Shown: positions 33,648 to 45,506, counted from the stretch's first letter. The stretch: 64,000 nucleotides of DNA from Bemisia tabaci (GCF_918797505.1 NC_092796.1:57070851-57134850), one strand, 5' to 3'. The notes: a model not told the origin generated them from the letters alone. Program-made: numbers and translations.

Positions 33648-33865
33648 GGACGTATTTCTGTGAAACGGAACTAAGCGCCATCGGAGGAGGAAGGTAGCGG
33701 GGGGCTTGGATTGGCTGCGGAATCGGGCGTTGGGCTCGTTCGTCCTATACTCGCAATGCTTTCCATGGCGCTTAGTTCCGTTTGGCAGAACGCGCTATCC
33801 GGCATTCTAAATTCCTCAAAAGGCACTCAAATTGACGCTTAGTTCCGTTTGACAGAAATACGTCC
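33648..33865. repeat. MITE family R4, copy 2
   Basis: GGACGTATTTCTGTGAAACG at the left, GTTTGACAGAAATACGTCC at the right. An additional internal end (GGCGCTTAGTTCCGTTTGGC) near 33760 suggests overlapping copies. Confidence 0.65.
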
Positions 33866-33896
33866 AAATATTGTAAAGGGAACTGGTTTTTTTACA

Positions 33897-34128
33897 TATC
33901 GATGGTGAAACTACCAGACCACGTATCTAGTTTTCGGTGTTTCGTGAAGAAGAACAAAACAATATCGTTCCTTGGATTTTGCACAGATTTTTCTTCACAC
34001 AGAGGAGAAAATTCACGGAAGTTTTCAAGAATTGACGTTGAGTAGTTTTCCATCTAAAAAATAAAGTATGATGGGAAGTCTGCGACGTCGCAACCCGAGA
34101 TGCGTGGTCTGGTATTTTGCCGTCGATA
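33897..34128. repeat. MITE family R1, copy
   Basis: ATCGATGGTGAAACTACCAG and CCACGTATC at the left are mirrored by GATGCGTGGTCTGGT and GCCGTCGAT at the right. GGGAAGTCTGCGACGTCGCA lies near the right end. Confidence 0.65.
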
Positions 34129-34616
34129 TATATTTTCTATTGACTATCTACTTTTTTCTGTCTATTTGACTATTTTTTTTTTTTTTTGCAATTTTTAAAA
34201 AAAAAATTCGTAAATTATAAGTGGTATGTTACTATGGAGCCTTAAAAATATGACGTGAGGACGTATTCTGATATTTCTTAAGCTCTCTCCATCATCAAGA
34301 TAAACAACAAAGAAATGAACAACCAAACAAATCAGCTCTTACCAGATTTCTCTCGCCCACCATTTTTTATCACACCACATTGTGTCCTCAGTTTGTGCGC
34401 ATCATTGCTATTTGCCTGAATTGCTCAATGTTTCAATCTGCCTAGGAGTTTAGTAAAATTCCGAAGCATTTTTTAAATTGACTAGACATTTTACGAAAAA
34501 CAAGTGTAATAATCTATTTTTATTCAAAAGCTTTTCTTACTCATTGCTTCGATATTTTGCTCTGTATTTACTTGCATCATTGACACAAACGGCATACGCC
34601 TATATTTCCTATTGAA

Positions 34617-34840
34617 ATTATTTCTGTCAAACAGAACTGTGTGCAGGGGAAAAGATGGAGTGTGCTCGTTAGTGCTCGGGTCATAAGAATGAATGGGAAA
34701 TATAAAGCGCCAGTGACGAAGCCGCTGCCGCGCTCCTCCCACGGCATTACTAACTCATGAGCCCTGTCCACAACGCTCTAGATACGTGCCCATGGCTCAT
34801 GGGTGCCGCACTTAGTCGGCTCACAGTTCCATTTGCTGAA
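34617..34840. repeat. MITE family R4, copy 3
   Basis: ATTATTTCTGTCAAACAGAA at the left and CACAGTTCCATTTGCTGAA at the right. Inside are CATGAGCCCTGTCCACAACG and a GTGCTCGTTAGTGCTCGG block shared with 35306-35492. Confidence 0.55.
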
Positions 34841-35164
34841 TGGAGAATTTGCACGCAATTTTTTTATTGCTTCATCTGAAAGTGCCTAATGAGCTGAGTT
34901 CGCAATATTTTTCATAATTTTTTTCTGACATGGGAAATTGGAGAAAAATTGATTTAAAAGTGAGAAAATGCGCCGCCTTGTGACGTCGTCTGGCGGCATT
35001 TCCCATTTAAACACATGTATTTTAGCAGAATCGGTTATTTTGTCATATCTCCTCTAATAATCGCTCAATTTATGAATCAAGGGTATCTTCGTGTTCAGTT
35101 CACTCAGAGGATTCCACTTAAACAGGAAATTCATCAAATTTCAGACCCTTGCAAATTCTCTATT

Positions 35165-35286
35165 GGACGTATTTCTATCAAATGGAACTATGTGCATTAA
35201 GTCATGAGCCCTGAGACTCATACGAATATATGCATAACAGGGCTCACGCCATAATGCACATAGTTCCGTTTGGCAGAGATACGTCC
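35165..35286. repeat. MITE family R4, copy 4
   Basis: GGACGTATTTCTATCAAATG at the left is mirrored by GTTTGGCAGAGATACGTCC at the right; GAGCCCTGAGACTC / ACAGGGCTC lie inside. It is nearly the same as the copy at 21936-22057. Confidence 0.7.
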
Positions 35287-35305
35287 AATTGGAGAAGCAG
35301 GATTT

Positions 35306-35492
35306 CACGTTCTGTGAAACGGAGCTATATGCACACTGTATGAGCCGCGGGCATGTATCTAAAGCGTTGTGGACAGGGCTCATGAGTTAGTCATGCCGCG
35401 GGCCCGCGTTCTCATTCACTCTCATGGCCCGAGCACTAACGAGCATACCCCATCTTTCCCCTGCTCATGGTTATGTTTGACAGAAATACGTC
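35306..35492. repeat. MITE family R4, copy 5
   Basis: ACGTTCTGTGAAACGGAGCT at the left and TATGTTTGACAGAAATACGT at the right; inside it shares the GTGGACAGGGCTCATGAGTT block with copy 3 in inverted order. Confidence 0.55.
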
Positions 35493-38116
35493 ATATTATT
35501 TTTTATCCACGAAATGAAATCCTTGTGAGATTTAAGCCTTGAAAAATCGTCGTCATCGCCTGCTGTTAAATTACGAGAGTGGATATTAAAGTAAATAAGT
35601 TTACATTCTCAAGCATTTTATTCTCATTCTCTAGGAAATTATTCATGCTATGAATAAATGTATACCGACGACGTAGAAACAAGCATACTTCCAGCCCTCC
35701 GAGAGTTTTTAAAAGCCTGCGAGTTACAGAATATTTAGAATTTTTTCATGCGCATAAGCCTACCCCCGAACATACCCTCTTTACATGCGCATACTTATTT
35801 TTGATACAAATGTAAATACCAGTGAACACTAATATTTTATTTAAATGAGCGTTGTTGTTTCCATTTATAAAAGCAGCCTTCAGTTTCATGCTTTACTTTC
35901 TTACGTACACTCCTCTGTTAGTTCGTCAATTATTGAATATAATGGATATTTACCTTATCTCTTAATCTAAATCTAAATCTCTTTCTTATTCAAATCGTGC
36001 ATTTAGGAATATACTTATCCAGGTTGATGTCTGTTTGAGATCTAGTTTGATCCTAGTCTCTTAAAAACTCTATGTGCTACGAAAAAGCCTGCTGTAAAGA
36101 AACATTCAGATAATTCATGCTTTTTTTGTAAATGTGAGTTGAATAAAAAAATATAAATCCTCAGAATCCTTAAAGTAAGTTTGATCAATTTTGCACCAAG
36201 GATACTCACCTTCAAACCTCCTGAGTGAAAATGTTGAGGATTTATATTCGCGCTGTCAAGTCCCAAACCTGGACATAGCGACTGCTGGTCGGTAAACTTA
36301 TTAAGGAGAGCGGCTTATGAAAAAATTGAAAAATTGTGCAATTTCAGTTACAACTGATGCTAAGGAAGTAATGAACTTGAATATTGATTAGATAAAAAAC
36401 GATCGGTCATGGTCATATCAGAAAGTCGTCGCCAATTAATTTAGAGGGGGCTCGGCATTGATGAGACTAAACGCAGCAATGCCTCCGTTGGAATGTTCTG
36501 ATGTGTCTTACTGATAGTTTCGCTCTCAGTAATTCGTCAAAATGTGTGTTTGTATTCATTTAGCTATACGATAAAAGATTGCTTCTTCTATGTATTCAAG
36601 TTTTGACATGGGCCACTTAGCCACCAATATAACTAAAAATCTGCCATGAACAATGAGCAGAGGCAGTGACATCTTTGTCTCTTGTTTTTCGCAGATCGCG
36701 CTTCCTCACCTTATTTAAATTGTGTTAATAGATGGCCAAAAACTCAAATTGAATAATCTTTACATTAAATTTTTAAATATCATTTGCATTTGTACATGAT
36801 GAGAAAAAATTTGCCAAAAAAGATTTAAAAATTGGTTTTTCCGCAAGTAAAATCTTATAGCCGATTGCGACGTCACAAAGTGTGTTATCTTTCAATTTCA
36901 CACTCAATATCAAAATTTCGGGACAAGAAAAAAGATAGATGAATAAGAAACAAAACAAAATCTGTAAAAATTAAGAATTATAGCTTTGAATTTACTTCAT
37001 CTTAGAAAAAAGTTAATATCGGCTTGTGCACCCAGTAGTCGTTCTAATAATTATAACTAATCTTTAATCATGAGCTATGTAAAAGCTTTCAGTTCATATT
37101 ATTTAGAAAAAAGAGGGGGAAAATGCATTAACTTAGCTGAGAAGTAAAACGAGTTTGAGGCAGTTGCGACGGTTTGAACCTTAGGTGTTGTGCCATATCT
37201 CTTTTAACTTTTCCTTTTTCACGAATATTTATTTCTTTTCTGTTTTCAAAGTTACTTAATTTTTTAATTTCGATTCAAAAGCCTATGTGTTTTCTGCAAA
37301 AATTGCATGAATCTCCTTATTAAAAGCAGGACGACCAGAATAATTGTCGCACGATAAATGTAGTACTAAAAACACACATTCTTTTTCCCGGGTGCAGGCG
37401 AGAAACATTAAAAGAAAACACTTTACTGGTGTCTCATTTACAACAAATGGCGATGGTAAAGCAAGGCACCCTCATAATTAGAAAGTATTCAGACTTACAG
37501 ACGCACAGACGCGCAGGATTTTGATATCAACCATCGATGCAACTAAACTTGCTCGACGGATGTCTTTGTTGCCTATGCGTTGATTTGAAGGCGCCTTGAC
37601 TCTCCTAACACTCACGGAACAGCGCAGAGAGATCTTGCTCGTGGTGCGCTGAAAACATCGCTCTGGAATTGGCGAGAGATATGAGAGGGCCGTGTTCAGC
37701 TCATCACTGTGCCCTGTTGCATTAGGCTATAAATCTGCCTATGGGGACCACTAATCGACTAGGATTACTGTATCGCGTTGAATTTATCAGAAAATGGATG
37801 CGTCAGTTACATGTGAGAATTACATAGGGGAAAAAACCAGAACTAAAGCCTCTCGTTAGGTAAGTCGTTTATTCAGTACCGAGTTATACACCTAAATTCA
37901 TTCAATTGCATGCCAAAACGATTTCCTAATTTCTTGTTGAATGATGAAGAATCGTGCCATAAAAATCGTTTGAGTAGCACTTAAAGTCGTCTCTAGATAA
38001 GTAAGATATTGACTCAATGTCCGTGTCATCATTTTTTTTTTCAAATTTTGAGAGGAAAGTCTATCTCCGTCTACTTGACGTTAATTTCTCCGGGGTAATT
38101 TAACGTACTGATTACT

Positions 38117-38153
<37 letters not shown>

Positions 38154-38506
38154 AAGGAGTCCGGAGGGGACGACAATCATTTTGAGCGAGTTGCATACAT
38201 TTCTGCAGTTTTGTTATTAAACATCTCATGTATTACTTTTATTTGTATATTTTTGATAGGTCTTTATTACAAATCTAAAATCATACTGTCTCTGGCCAAA
38301 GCTTAAAGGCTACGTAGTTTAATACACAAGTAAAACACATTTTTTAACATTTTACACATTTTTACCCAGAAAATACAGAGCAGATAAGAGATTAAAAATT
38401 ATACATTATATAAGGATAAAAAAGGTCATTAAAAACGATCACAATCAATAAAGTAAAAAAGAACGATGGGGTGCGCTCCAAAAGTAAATAATCACAAAAT
38501 TGCATG
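35493..38506. other. Intergenic region between genes B and C
   Basis: No exon recognised. A minus-strand GAAG/GTGAGTATCC near 36208 is a good-looking donor without a coding partner and might end a non-coding exon. There is a decayed R3 block at about 37520-37640 and a 30-base poly(A) run at 38123-38152. A minus-strand AATAAA for gene C lies at 38273-38278. Confidence 0.4.
38273..38278 (-). terminator. Candidate poly(A) signal of gene C
   Basis: TTTATT on plus (AATAAA on minus), 229 nt beyond the gene C stop codon. It is the first canonical hexamer noticed at a reasonable distance; not confirmed. Confidence 0.35.
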
Positions 38507-38605
38507 CTAGAGAGGCATTGGAGGAGTTACCATTACTTCGTACTCTTCTTTGGAAACTTCTTCTCCTCCGTAGGGAATGTATAAAACTCCGTGACTTGGA
38601 TGTAT
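38507..38605 (-). CDS. Gene C last coding exon
   Basis: 99 nt after TTTGCAG: IHPSHGVLYIPYGGEE, YEVM, VTPPMPL, then TAG. HPSHG and PYGGEE are typical of the end of a DM9/DUF3421 domain. A minus-strand AATAAA lies at 38273-38278, 229 nt past the stop. Confidence 0.9.
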   Translation of the reverse strand: MHPSHGVLYIPYGGEEVSKEEYEVMVTPPMPL

Positions 38606-41600
38606 CTGCAAAAAAAAAAAAAGTATTACAAAACTATCAGACAATAATTTAAACAATTACGCACTAGTAAGCGTAACCTTTTTTCCGATTGTAAACTTTG
38701 TGCGATTCTTTGCTTCTTTTTTTATATTTAAAAAATGAACACTCTGTAATTTTAGGCTCAGGCGACATTCTGATGGTCAAACTAGGAAATTTTACGTCGC
38801 AATGACAGTGTTTTATAACTTCTGATCTCCCCTCATTTATTCAAAATTTTCCAATGTGGATCTTAATTAATATTTTCTAATGAAATCCGAATTAAAACAT
38901 ATTGGCCTCGGTTCGTTGGAAATAAACATTACTGGAGTTTACAGCATCACGGATAGAACTCCAGAGTTTGTTAGTTTTACCATCAACTCCAGAAAACTGG
39001 AAAATGATCAGTTTGGCAACAGTTTCGAGAGAATAAAAGTGCAAACGGGTAAATAACACTTGAGGAGAATTAACACTTTCTGGTGCTCTGTCAAATAGTT
39101 GCCAGTGTGCAAGCTGATAATGAGAGTGGCCACAGAGAAAGCGGTATTTATTTTCCGATCTCACTACACTGGCCCAATGATGAGCCAATTGTTTTGTTGT
39201 CAACGGCCGTCGCCGCAACAAGACCAAGACGTCGTCAGTCGTTTGGCATAATGTCCTAACTTCAGTTTCAAGTGAGCCTTGGGAAGCATGGTGTCAAACG
39301 GACAAAGGAGAGCATCTCAAATTGTGGTTATGCGGTTATGCCCTCACGAACAACCGAGTGAGTGGTCTTATGATTAGGCGACCGCAGTCTAAGATAAGAA
39401 CGAATGTGCATGGAAGAAATGGAAGGAAGAACGATGGTCCTTTTTCAAAAAATATGGGCTCTATGAGGCCTCTTCAATTCTGTTGACTCGATTTACCTTG
39501 CCGGGTGTCATAGATCCGTCGTGAAATGTTCGTCCTATGTATAACTGTTCTCCCTCGGGTGTCTGTCCGACAGGGATTGCATGAGGTGGGACAGCGCCGC
39601 GACTTGCAATTTGCCACGCCACTGGAGGTCCACACAGAACCTAATCCGAGAAATGAAATCATGAGATACTGAATCATAAAATGAAAATATTTGTTTACAC
39701 ACTTTGTTCTTGTAATTGAGGAAGGGTCTAATCTTGCAGCAGCATTGAACATTCAGCCTTTAAAAATGATTTTCACTCAAAATGATTTAAATTATTACAT
39801 CTTCACCAATTTTTGAAGTTTTGGAATTATTAAATTGTTAATATCGATAGCAGAAGTAAAAATATAAGTTCCTCGGATCATAACGTTACACTCTGCACTC
39901 GTGTAATATTTTTGGCAAAAAAAATTATTTTTAAAAAAAAAGAAAAAAATCACTGCGACTTTTATCTACCCATTAAAAATATTTAGACAATTTTGAGGAG
40001 ATATTTTGGTTAGTTTAATTTAATTGAATAACACATGATCGGAAATGATACTTGTGATACCGTGATACACATGATATTTGTTGCGTGTTTGTGACTTTAT
40101 GTCCACTTTTTTTACGTCCACAGTTCTAAAGCCCACACTATTGTTAAGTCCATTACTTAAACGTCCATTAAGTTAAGTCCACAAATGTAAAGTCCACTAA
40201 AATCGAATTCAAGCGTCATATTTTAGTCCGTGTGTAAAATTATTTTGACAATATCGAAATGAGAAAATTAAGAGAGAATGAGGTGTTGTTATCGTAACTC
40301 ATATTTTAAATGAAATGTTAATTTCTTCTTTTGATTCATCTTTTCAAATTGTCTTTGGTAGATACTTGGTTTCATTTCTATACTTGAAATTTCCGATATA
40401 ATATATGCCTTAAATGTACTTTTTTTTTTAAATGAAATTGATTACTTCATTTTAAAAACATTTACATTTTTAAAACGTGGTAAATATTTGTAAAACCTTT
40501 TCCAAGCAATGGTATCGGTATGAATCTCAATGAGCCGTAGTTGTGATGAAAGAAACTATACAAAAATTAATAAAATAGGAAAAAAACTAAGAAGCACGCA
40601 ATTTTTTGTTTTTAACTTATTTGTACATCGACCTCCTTGAGTCAAATACGTCCAATTTTGAGCGTTTAGTTGCGCTTACACCACGCTGCAGCACAGTAGA
40701 AGCCCAAAACATAAAAGCATAAATTTGAATGCTATGGAAATCATTAAATTTGACACGGAACCACTAATATATTTACAAAAAACACATTATATTTTCCAGT
40801 AGTACATATTTCTTTTTCATCAGTTTAAAAGGGAATAATCAATGCAGAGAGTGCAAACATTTCAAAATCATGAGTTGAAAAACGCTGACTCTGCGAGTTA
40901 AAGCCTAACACACAGCGGAGCGGTGTGTTAGCAGCGCAGAACGCGCACTGGCGCCTACAAACCTAACGGGATACTTCACGCATTGCGCAACGCGTGAAGT
41001 ATCCCGTTAGGTTTGTAGGCGCCAGTGCGCGTGACACGCTAGTACCCTGCCGCGCTGCAACGCTTTAAACAATTATTTCGCGTCAGAGGCGTTGCACAGT
41101 ATCCTACAAGATTGAAGGCGCACGAAATAACTAGTTAAAGAGGACTTTCAATTTTGACTGCATCTGTTACTGAAAAATGTTTAATTTGCCATTGGAGCGT
41201 TTCCTAGGCTCCCGCTTTGGTTTTCATCTTATCATATCTGTACAGTGTACACATGAACATATGTTTTTATCTGCTCTTAGAGTCTGTTCATTCATGAATG
41301 AAATGTTTTTAAGAATGAAGGTAGTAGTAGTATGCATTTATTTTTGAGGTGGTTCCTGTCATTTAAATGAGAAGAAAAAAATGTGGACATGACATGTCCA
41401 CAATTTGGACAATTTTGGACATATTAATGGTTGGACATTAAATCATGTGGACTTAATAAAGACTGGACTTAACGTGTAGTGGACATTAATAGCGGTGCAC
41501 ATTTATTTAATGGACGAAATGTAGGTGGACATAAAGTCCTGGAAGCCGTTAGCCCTCGATATGGGGCTTCCTATACGGGCCTCGGGAGCTGTTTAAGGGA

Positions 41601-43563
41601 CTACTATGAATACAACCCTCATCTTGGCATTGACTCACCTCGAACTCAGACTTGGGTATCTCTGCTCCATCCCAGCAAACGTAAGCATCCCTGTGACTCG
41701 CAACGACTTTTGCTGGTAGAAGTGCCCCCTCGTGGTAGGCCCGCCCGGCGTAGATCGGCGCTCCGTCCTTGTCCCTGCCGGCGTGGACTGCGTTGGCAGG
41801 GATTATACCGCTGTGGCACATGATCCACATGTGACCGTCCGGTCGCCATCCATAACCTATAAACCGTACACATAAATGTAATCAGTCCATTTACTAAATG
41901 AACTATAGTCTACAATTAGGAACTACAATCTCCGACTCATTTCTTAGAAACAACTATCGAGGACCTTTTAATAAAACGATTGAAATTTTTAAAAACAGCA
42001 AAAGCTGTTATATTAAAACTTTTGAAAAATTTAAAAAATTCACGCTTTCACTAATTGACAATTTTGGCAAAAAACTCAATTAGTGAAAGCGTGAGTTTTT
42101 TTTAAATTTTTCAAAAATTTTAATATCGAGGACCTTTCAGACCAAACAGCATATACCCATGACGACGTTGCTAAGATTGTGCATACATTCAACTGTTTAG
42201 TTGATAGAGAGCTGGAAGCTCTGTTCTGAAATTTGCCTATTTTCTTTTAATTAATCAGAACATTTTGGCAGATTGTATAATGTGGGTGATTTCGGATACT
42301 TGTAAAAAAGGGAAGAATTGGACATTCTTAGCGACGTTGATATGGCTACATGCTGTTTGGTCGGAAACATCCTCATATGCCTCATTAGTTTCCCTTCGTT
42401 GGTAAGTGTTTTTATCTATTGGCCAGAAATTGGAGTTCCTTATTGCAAAATGCAGTCCTAATGGAAACGACTTTTCGCCTAAGTGCCATGATAATTGGAC
42501 AAAATGTTGCAATTATAGGAACTACAATTTCCAGCTCAGTTCAGAAACAGCACATCGACGGTGAAACTACCAAACCACGTATCTCGGTTTGCGACGTCGC
42601 AGACTTCCTGTCATACTTCATTTTTTAAATGGAGAACTACTTAACGTCCAGTCTTATAAATTTCTGTGATTTTTCCTCCTCGCGCGGAGAAAATTCTGTG
42701 AAAATTTCAAGGAATGATATTGATTTGGTCTCCTTCAAAAAAATAAAATGTGAGCGGAGATTTTTAAACACCGCAAACGAGATACGTGGTTTGGTAGTTT
42801 CACCGTCGACATGCACCATCAATTTACCCATACACATACGTGTTTTTACAAATATGAGCTAGGGATTGTAATTTCAAATTTCAAAATGCAGCCCAATTGA
42901 CATTCAAATTGTCGAAAACAACTCACTTGTGACGACTTTTTTCTTCAATTGATAGCAGGCGCGTTTGGTAGCGTTCATAAACTTACGCATTTTTTTGGCA
43001 TTTTTGACTCCTCTCCCTCTTGTAACGCTTCGTGGCGAAGTTCCGAACCCTCCTTGATAATGATGTAACGCTTGACGGACAACTCCCCCCCCCCCCCGGT
43101 CCTTTCAGATTCTAAAAATTGTGAGAATTTGTTGAATATATGGCTGGATATAATTTGAAGTATTTCGAATTATAGTGCGACAGATGGCAAAATAGACACT
43201 ACTTTGATTTCTCCTCAAAGGTGTTAATAGCTCAAGTGTTAAACACACCAAATAAACGTATCTACCAACCAACCATAAATAAGTATACTCCAGAATTATA
43301 ATAATTGTAATAATGCCGGGTGCAGAACAAAATATCACTATCAAAATAAATAAGAGGGGGAAAGAGGGCTACACCGCTTTTTAGATTTTGATTAGAGTAA
43401 GAGTCAACGTTCAATTATCAATGAAGGGATGGTATTGAAGTTTAAACTGAACACTTTCTAAAGTCACCGTTTTTTGCGAATTCACACATCTTCAAAAAAC
43501 TGAAATCCTAACACAAGCAAAAATAAATCAATCGATAAAACGCAAATGTCACTGACCTGCCAT
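38507..43563 (-). CDS. DM9 / DUF3421 domain protein, gene C
   Basis: Four coding exons on the minus strand: 43557-43563, 41639-41856, 39497-39640 and 38507-38605. Phases agree (468 nt, 155 residues). The product starts MAGYGWRPDGHMW. A first DM9 half follows, with AVHAGRDKDGAPIYAGRAYH, EGALLPAKV and an EFEVL junction. The second half has AIPVGQTPEGEQLYIGRTFH, MTPGK, then IHPSHGVLYIPYGGEE and a YEVM ending. Two tandem DM9 repeats in about 150 residues is the usual size of stand-alone family members. Some characterised members are cytoplasmic mannose-binding or stress-responsive proteins; the role here is not known. There is no signal peptide or membrane segment. Confidence 0.87.
39497..39640 (-). 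CDS. Gene C coding exon 3 (second DM9 repeat, first part)
   Basis: 144 nt, phase 0 on both sides. It begins VLCGPPVAWQ after GATTAG and ends FHDGSMTPGK at donor GTAAAT. It carries GQTPEGEQLYIGRTFH, the counterpart of DGAPIYAGRAYH in the first repeat. Confidence 0.9.
40092..41538. mobile_element. Element with inverted arrays of GTCCAC words
   Basis: Ends are GACTTTATGTCCAC and GTGGACATAAAGTC. The first 110 bp contain about seven GTCCAC-like hexamers (GTCCAC, GCCCAC, GTCCAT) at irregular spacing. The last 165 bp contain about nine on the opposite strand (GTGGAC, TTGGAC, ATGGAC). It lies in gene C intron 2, ends 101 bp from exon 2, encodes nothing, and contains the nested repeat 40733-41125. 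Confidence 0.65.
40733..41125. repeat. GCCTACAAACC palindromic MITE, copy 2
   Basis: About 390 bp, shared in order with 49596-49993: GGAAATCATTAAATTTGA, ACACATTATATTTTCC, TTCAAAATCATGAGTTG and AACGCTGACTC. It ends with TTGCACAGTAT and TGAAGGCGC. The core 40943-41030 is a perfect 88 bp hairpin around ATTGCGCAAC. Confidence 0.75.
41639..41856 (-). CDS. Gene C coding exon 2 (first DM9 repeat)
   Basis: 218 nt from TTTATAG to donor GTGAGT. It encodes GYGWRPDGHMWIMCHSG through DGAPIYAGRAYHEGALLPAK to KSEFE and is GC-rich relative to its flanks. A reading frame on the other strand over this exon is a shadow. Confidence 0.9.
41969..42123. mobile_element. 155 bp hairpin insertion with 14 bp flanking direct repeat
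   Basis: TATCGAGGACCTTT occurs on both sides (41955-41968 and 42124-42137), as after a target-site duplication. The inserted DNA forms a hairpin: TTCACGCTTTCACTAATTGA against TCAATTAGTGAAAGCGTGA. Confidence 0.6.
42415..42545. repeat. MITE family R2, copy 4
   Basis: CCAGAAATTGGAGTTCCTTA and TTGCAAAATGCAGTCC at the left are mirrored by GGACAAAATGTTGCAATTAT, GGAACTACAATTTCCAGCTC at the right. It directly abuts R1 at 42555. A related left end is at about 41903-41945. Confidence 0.65.
42555..42811. repeat. MITE family R1, best copy
   Basis: ATCGACGGTGAAACTACCAA and ACCACGTATCTCG at the left are exactly mirrored by CGAGATACGTGGT and TTGGTAGTTTCACCGTCGA at the right. It contains GACGTCGCAGACTTCCTGTC. 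It lies in gene C intron 1. Confidence 0.8.
42812..43556. other. Gene C intron 1, remaining sequence
   Basis: A C run at 43087-43099 and an R2-like right end near 42880-42900; no exon recognised. Confidence 0.4.
43557..43563 (-). CDS. Gene C coding exon 1 (seven coding bases)
   Basis: ATGGCAG followed by donor GTCAGT. Only Met, Ala and the first base of Gly are coded here. The next exon starts GT TAT GGA TGG, giving MAGYGW, a normal DM9 start. The tiny coding part makes the assignment less secure than the other exons. Confidence 0.6.
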
Positions 43564-43938
43564 ATTTAAAAGTTTATCAACAGAGGATCGAACAACCAAG
43601 CAAAGAGGAAAGCTTCATAAACTTAGCGGTTCTGCCGTATTACTAATCATCGCTCATTCTCGCGGGTACTTATCGTGTTTGCAGGCCCCATGAGGCGGCA
43701 GGTAATCTGGCTTTGACTCTCATAGTCATGTGACAGTGGGTGGGCCTTCCAGACACTTCTCTGGTCCACATTTTATGCGTAAAACCTATTCAGATTTTCT
43801 CTTTCCTCACTTCAATTGATGCTTCTAAATATTCAACTATTGAAAAATCATATCATCAGTAATCGCACTCGTATTTCTACGAACGTTGACTGCAAGTATA
43901 TCCTCATATCCGGACATGACTCACTCTCGAGATTATTT

Positions 43939-44136
43939 TACAAGGTGATCTAAAAGTTTCCCCCACGCCTCTCTCCGGAGTTCTTGCCCATTTCAAGGGT
44001 GATCCCCTCAAAATCTTGTAGGGTCCCAAAAGTTGTTTTCTTTGACCTAAGAGCACGCAAAAAATTTCAAGTCCTTGCCTCAATTTGTTCAAAGTTACTT
44101 CGTGCTGGTGGTGGGGGACTTTTGGATTACCCTGTA
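43939..44136. repeat. MITE-like element with TA-type ends
   Basis: TACAAGGTGATCTAAAAGTT at the left is mirrored by ACTTTTGGATTACCCTGTA at the right, both next to a CCCCCAC / GTGGGGG block. Ends beginning TACARGG are typical of many TA-inserting DNA elements. Confidence 0.6.
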
Positions 44137-44734
44137 TGTATGACCATCCACGGGAGAAATGACGTCAGAGTAGGGAGGCGAAATTTTTAGTGAGACGATT
44201 TTTGTTGAGTTTGCTCGAACGGATTTTGAACTTTCAACGAAAAGCCCTCTATAGTGTCCCAAAGAATGAGATGTAAGCAGGTTGGTTCACTTCTGCGCTA
44301 ATGCGGGTATGAATTTACCTTATAATTCACCAACTTTGTACTCTAAACATGGCATGTACATTATAATAATTTCAATAGCTTTCTTTATAGCAGATATTTT
44401 TAAGGTTTGCCCACTTTGCACTTTTTAGTTTGATACTAGGGGGCTACGCCCCCTGGCCGCTACGCGGCCCAACCCCCCGAAGGCGCTCCGCGCCATCAAT
44501 GGGCCGCTTCGCGGCCCTATTTTTACCCTCCTATTAGTATTAGTTTTATTTTTCCCCTAAAAAAATTCGATATGAGGTATACTTAATAGAATAAAATAAT
44601 TTTTGGTTTTGATGAATAAAGAAAAAAAAATTTTTTTGAAGTCAAAAGGACGCGTTTTGGAATGACTGCTTGATGAAGTATTACAGTAAAACAACGAACT
44701 GTTTAAATTGGATAATTATTAAATATTTCTGGAG

Positions 44735-44815
44735 GCGGGGATCGAACCCACACCTTGATCAATGTGGACACTTCCGACGTCGCACTATGGTCCGAATAGC
44801 CGGTTTAAGCGGCAA
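44735..44815 (-). other. tRNA-like fragment with box B
   Basis: Minus strand ends GTGGGTTCGATCCCCGCCTC after a box-A-like CATAGTGCGACGTCGG. The acceptor and anticodon stems do not pair well, so it is a tRNA-derived fragment or SINE head rather than a tRNA. Its upstream part (GGCTATTCGGACCATAGTGC) is repeated in inverted orientation at 47494-47513. Confidence 0.4.
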
Positions 44816-45506
44816 TAAATCGAAAAAGTGAAGTTCGGAAAAAGTTAGATTTTAAGCGGTAGATCGATAGTACATACTGTAGAGAAGACTCCTGTAAAAT
44901 TTCACTTCGATTAAAGCACTAATAAAGATGTGACAAGCCTGGGAAGTGCGGCGCGCGGAGCACTTTATGAGTGCGATTCCAGTTACCGCGCGGCAGTGCT
45001 GTGTTTAAGGGCTTGTTTTCGTCGTTTCACCTTACCTGAAAGTGTTTGGGCACTTTATTCACAAAATATAAGGTAAGTTTAAAATGTTTTATGCTGAAAC
45101 TATTCTTTTTTATCATATCTAATGCTCTAGATTAACCCTTAGACATAGTCAGTTTTATCAATAAAATCGCAGAAGTAGGACCCAAAAAATATACTTAGCA
45201 CCTCTGAGCACCTCGTAATTTTACTCGGAAGTTATTGTCATGACTCTAGACTACCTTCAAGTCTAATGGCTGAACCATAGTCCACCATAGCCTCAAGTTA
45301 TTTCTCATGAAAAATGACGTTTTCGCGTTCCTTAGCACTTACTACTATTAGCTATCATATGCCATTCACCATGCATTTTAGGATGTTCCATTGTCATATT
45401 CTATCAAGACGTATGCTCTAGAGTCTACTTTTGCCCAGGCAGAATAATATGAGTTGATGGGGCTGATCGGGAGGAATTGAAACTTGAACTCAAGAGCAGC
45501 GAAGAA

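Noticed and set aside
38123..38152. Poly(A) run as the tail of a retroposed gene
   Set aside because: No coding remnant or target-site duplication was seen upstream; it may be simple sequence.
44735..44815. A functional tRNA
   Set aside because: Box B is good, but acceptor and anticodon stems do not close and no anticodon loop can be set with confidence.
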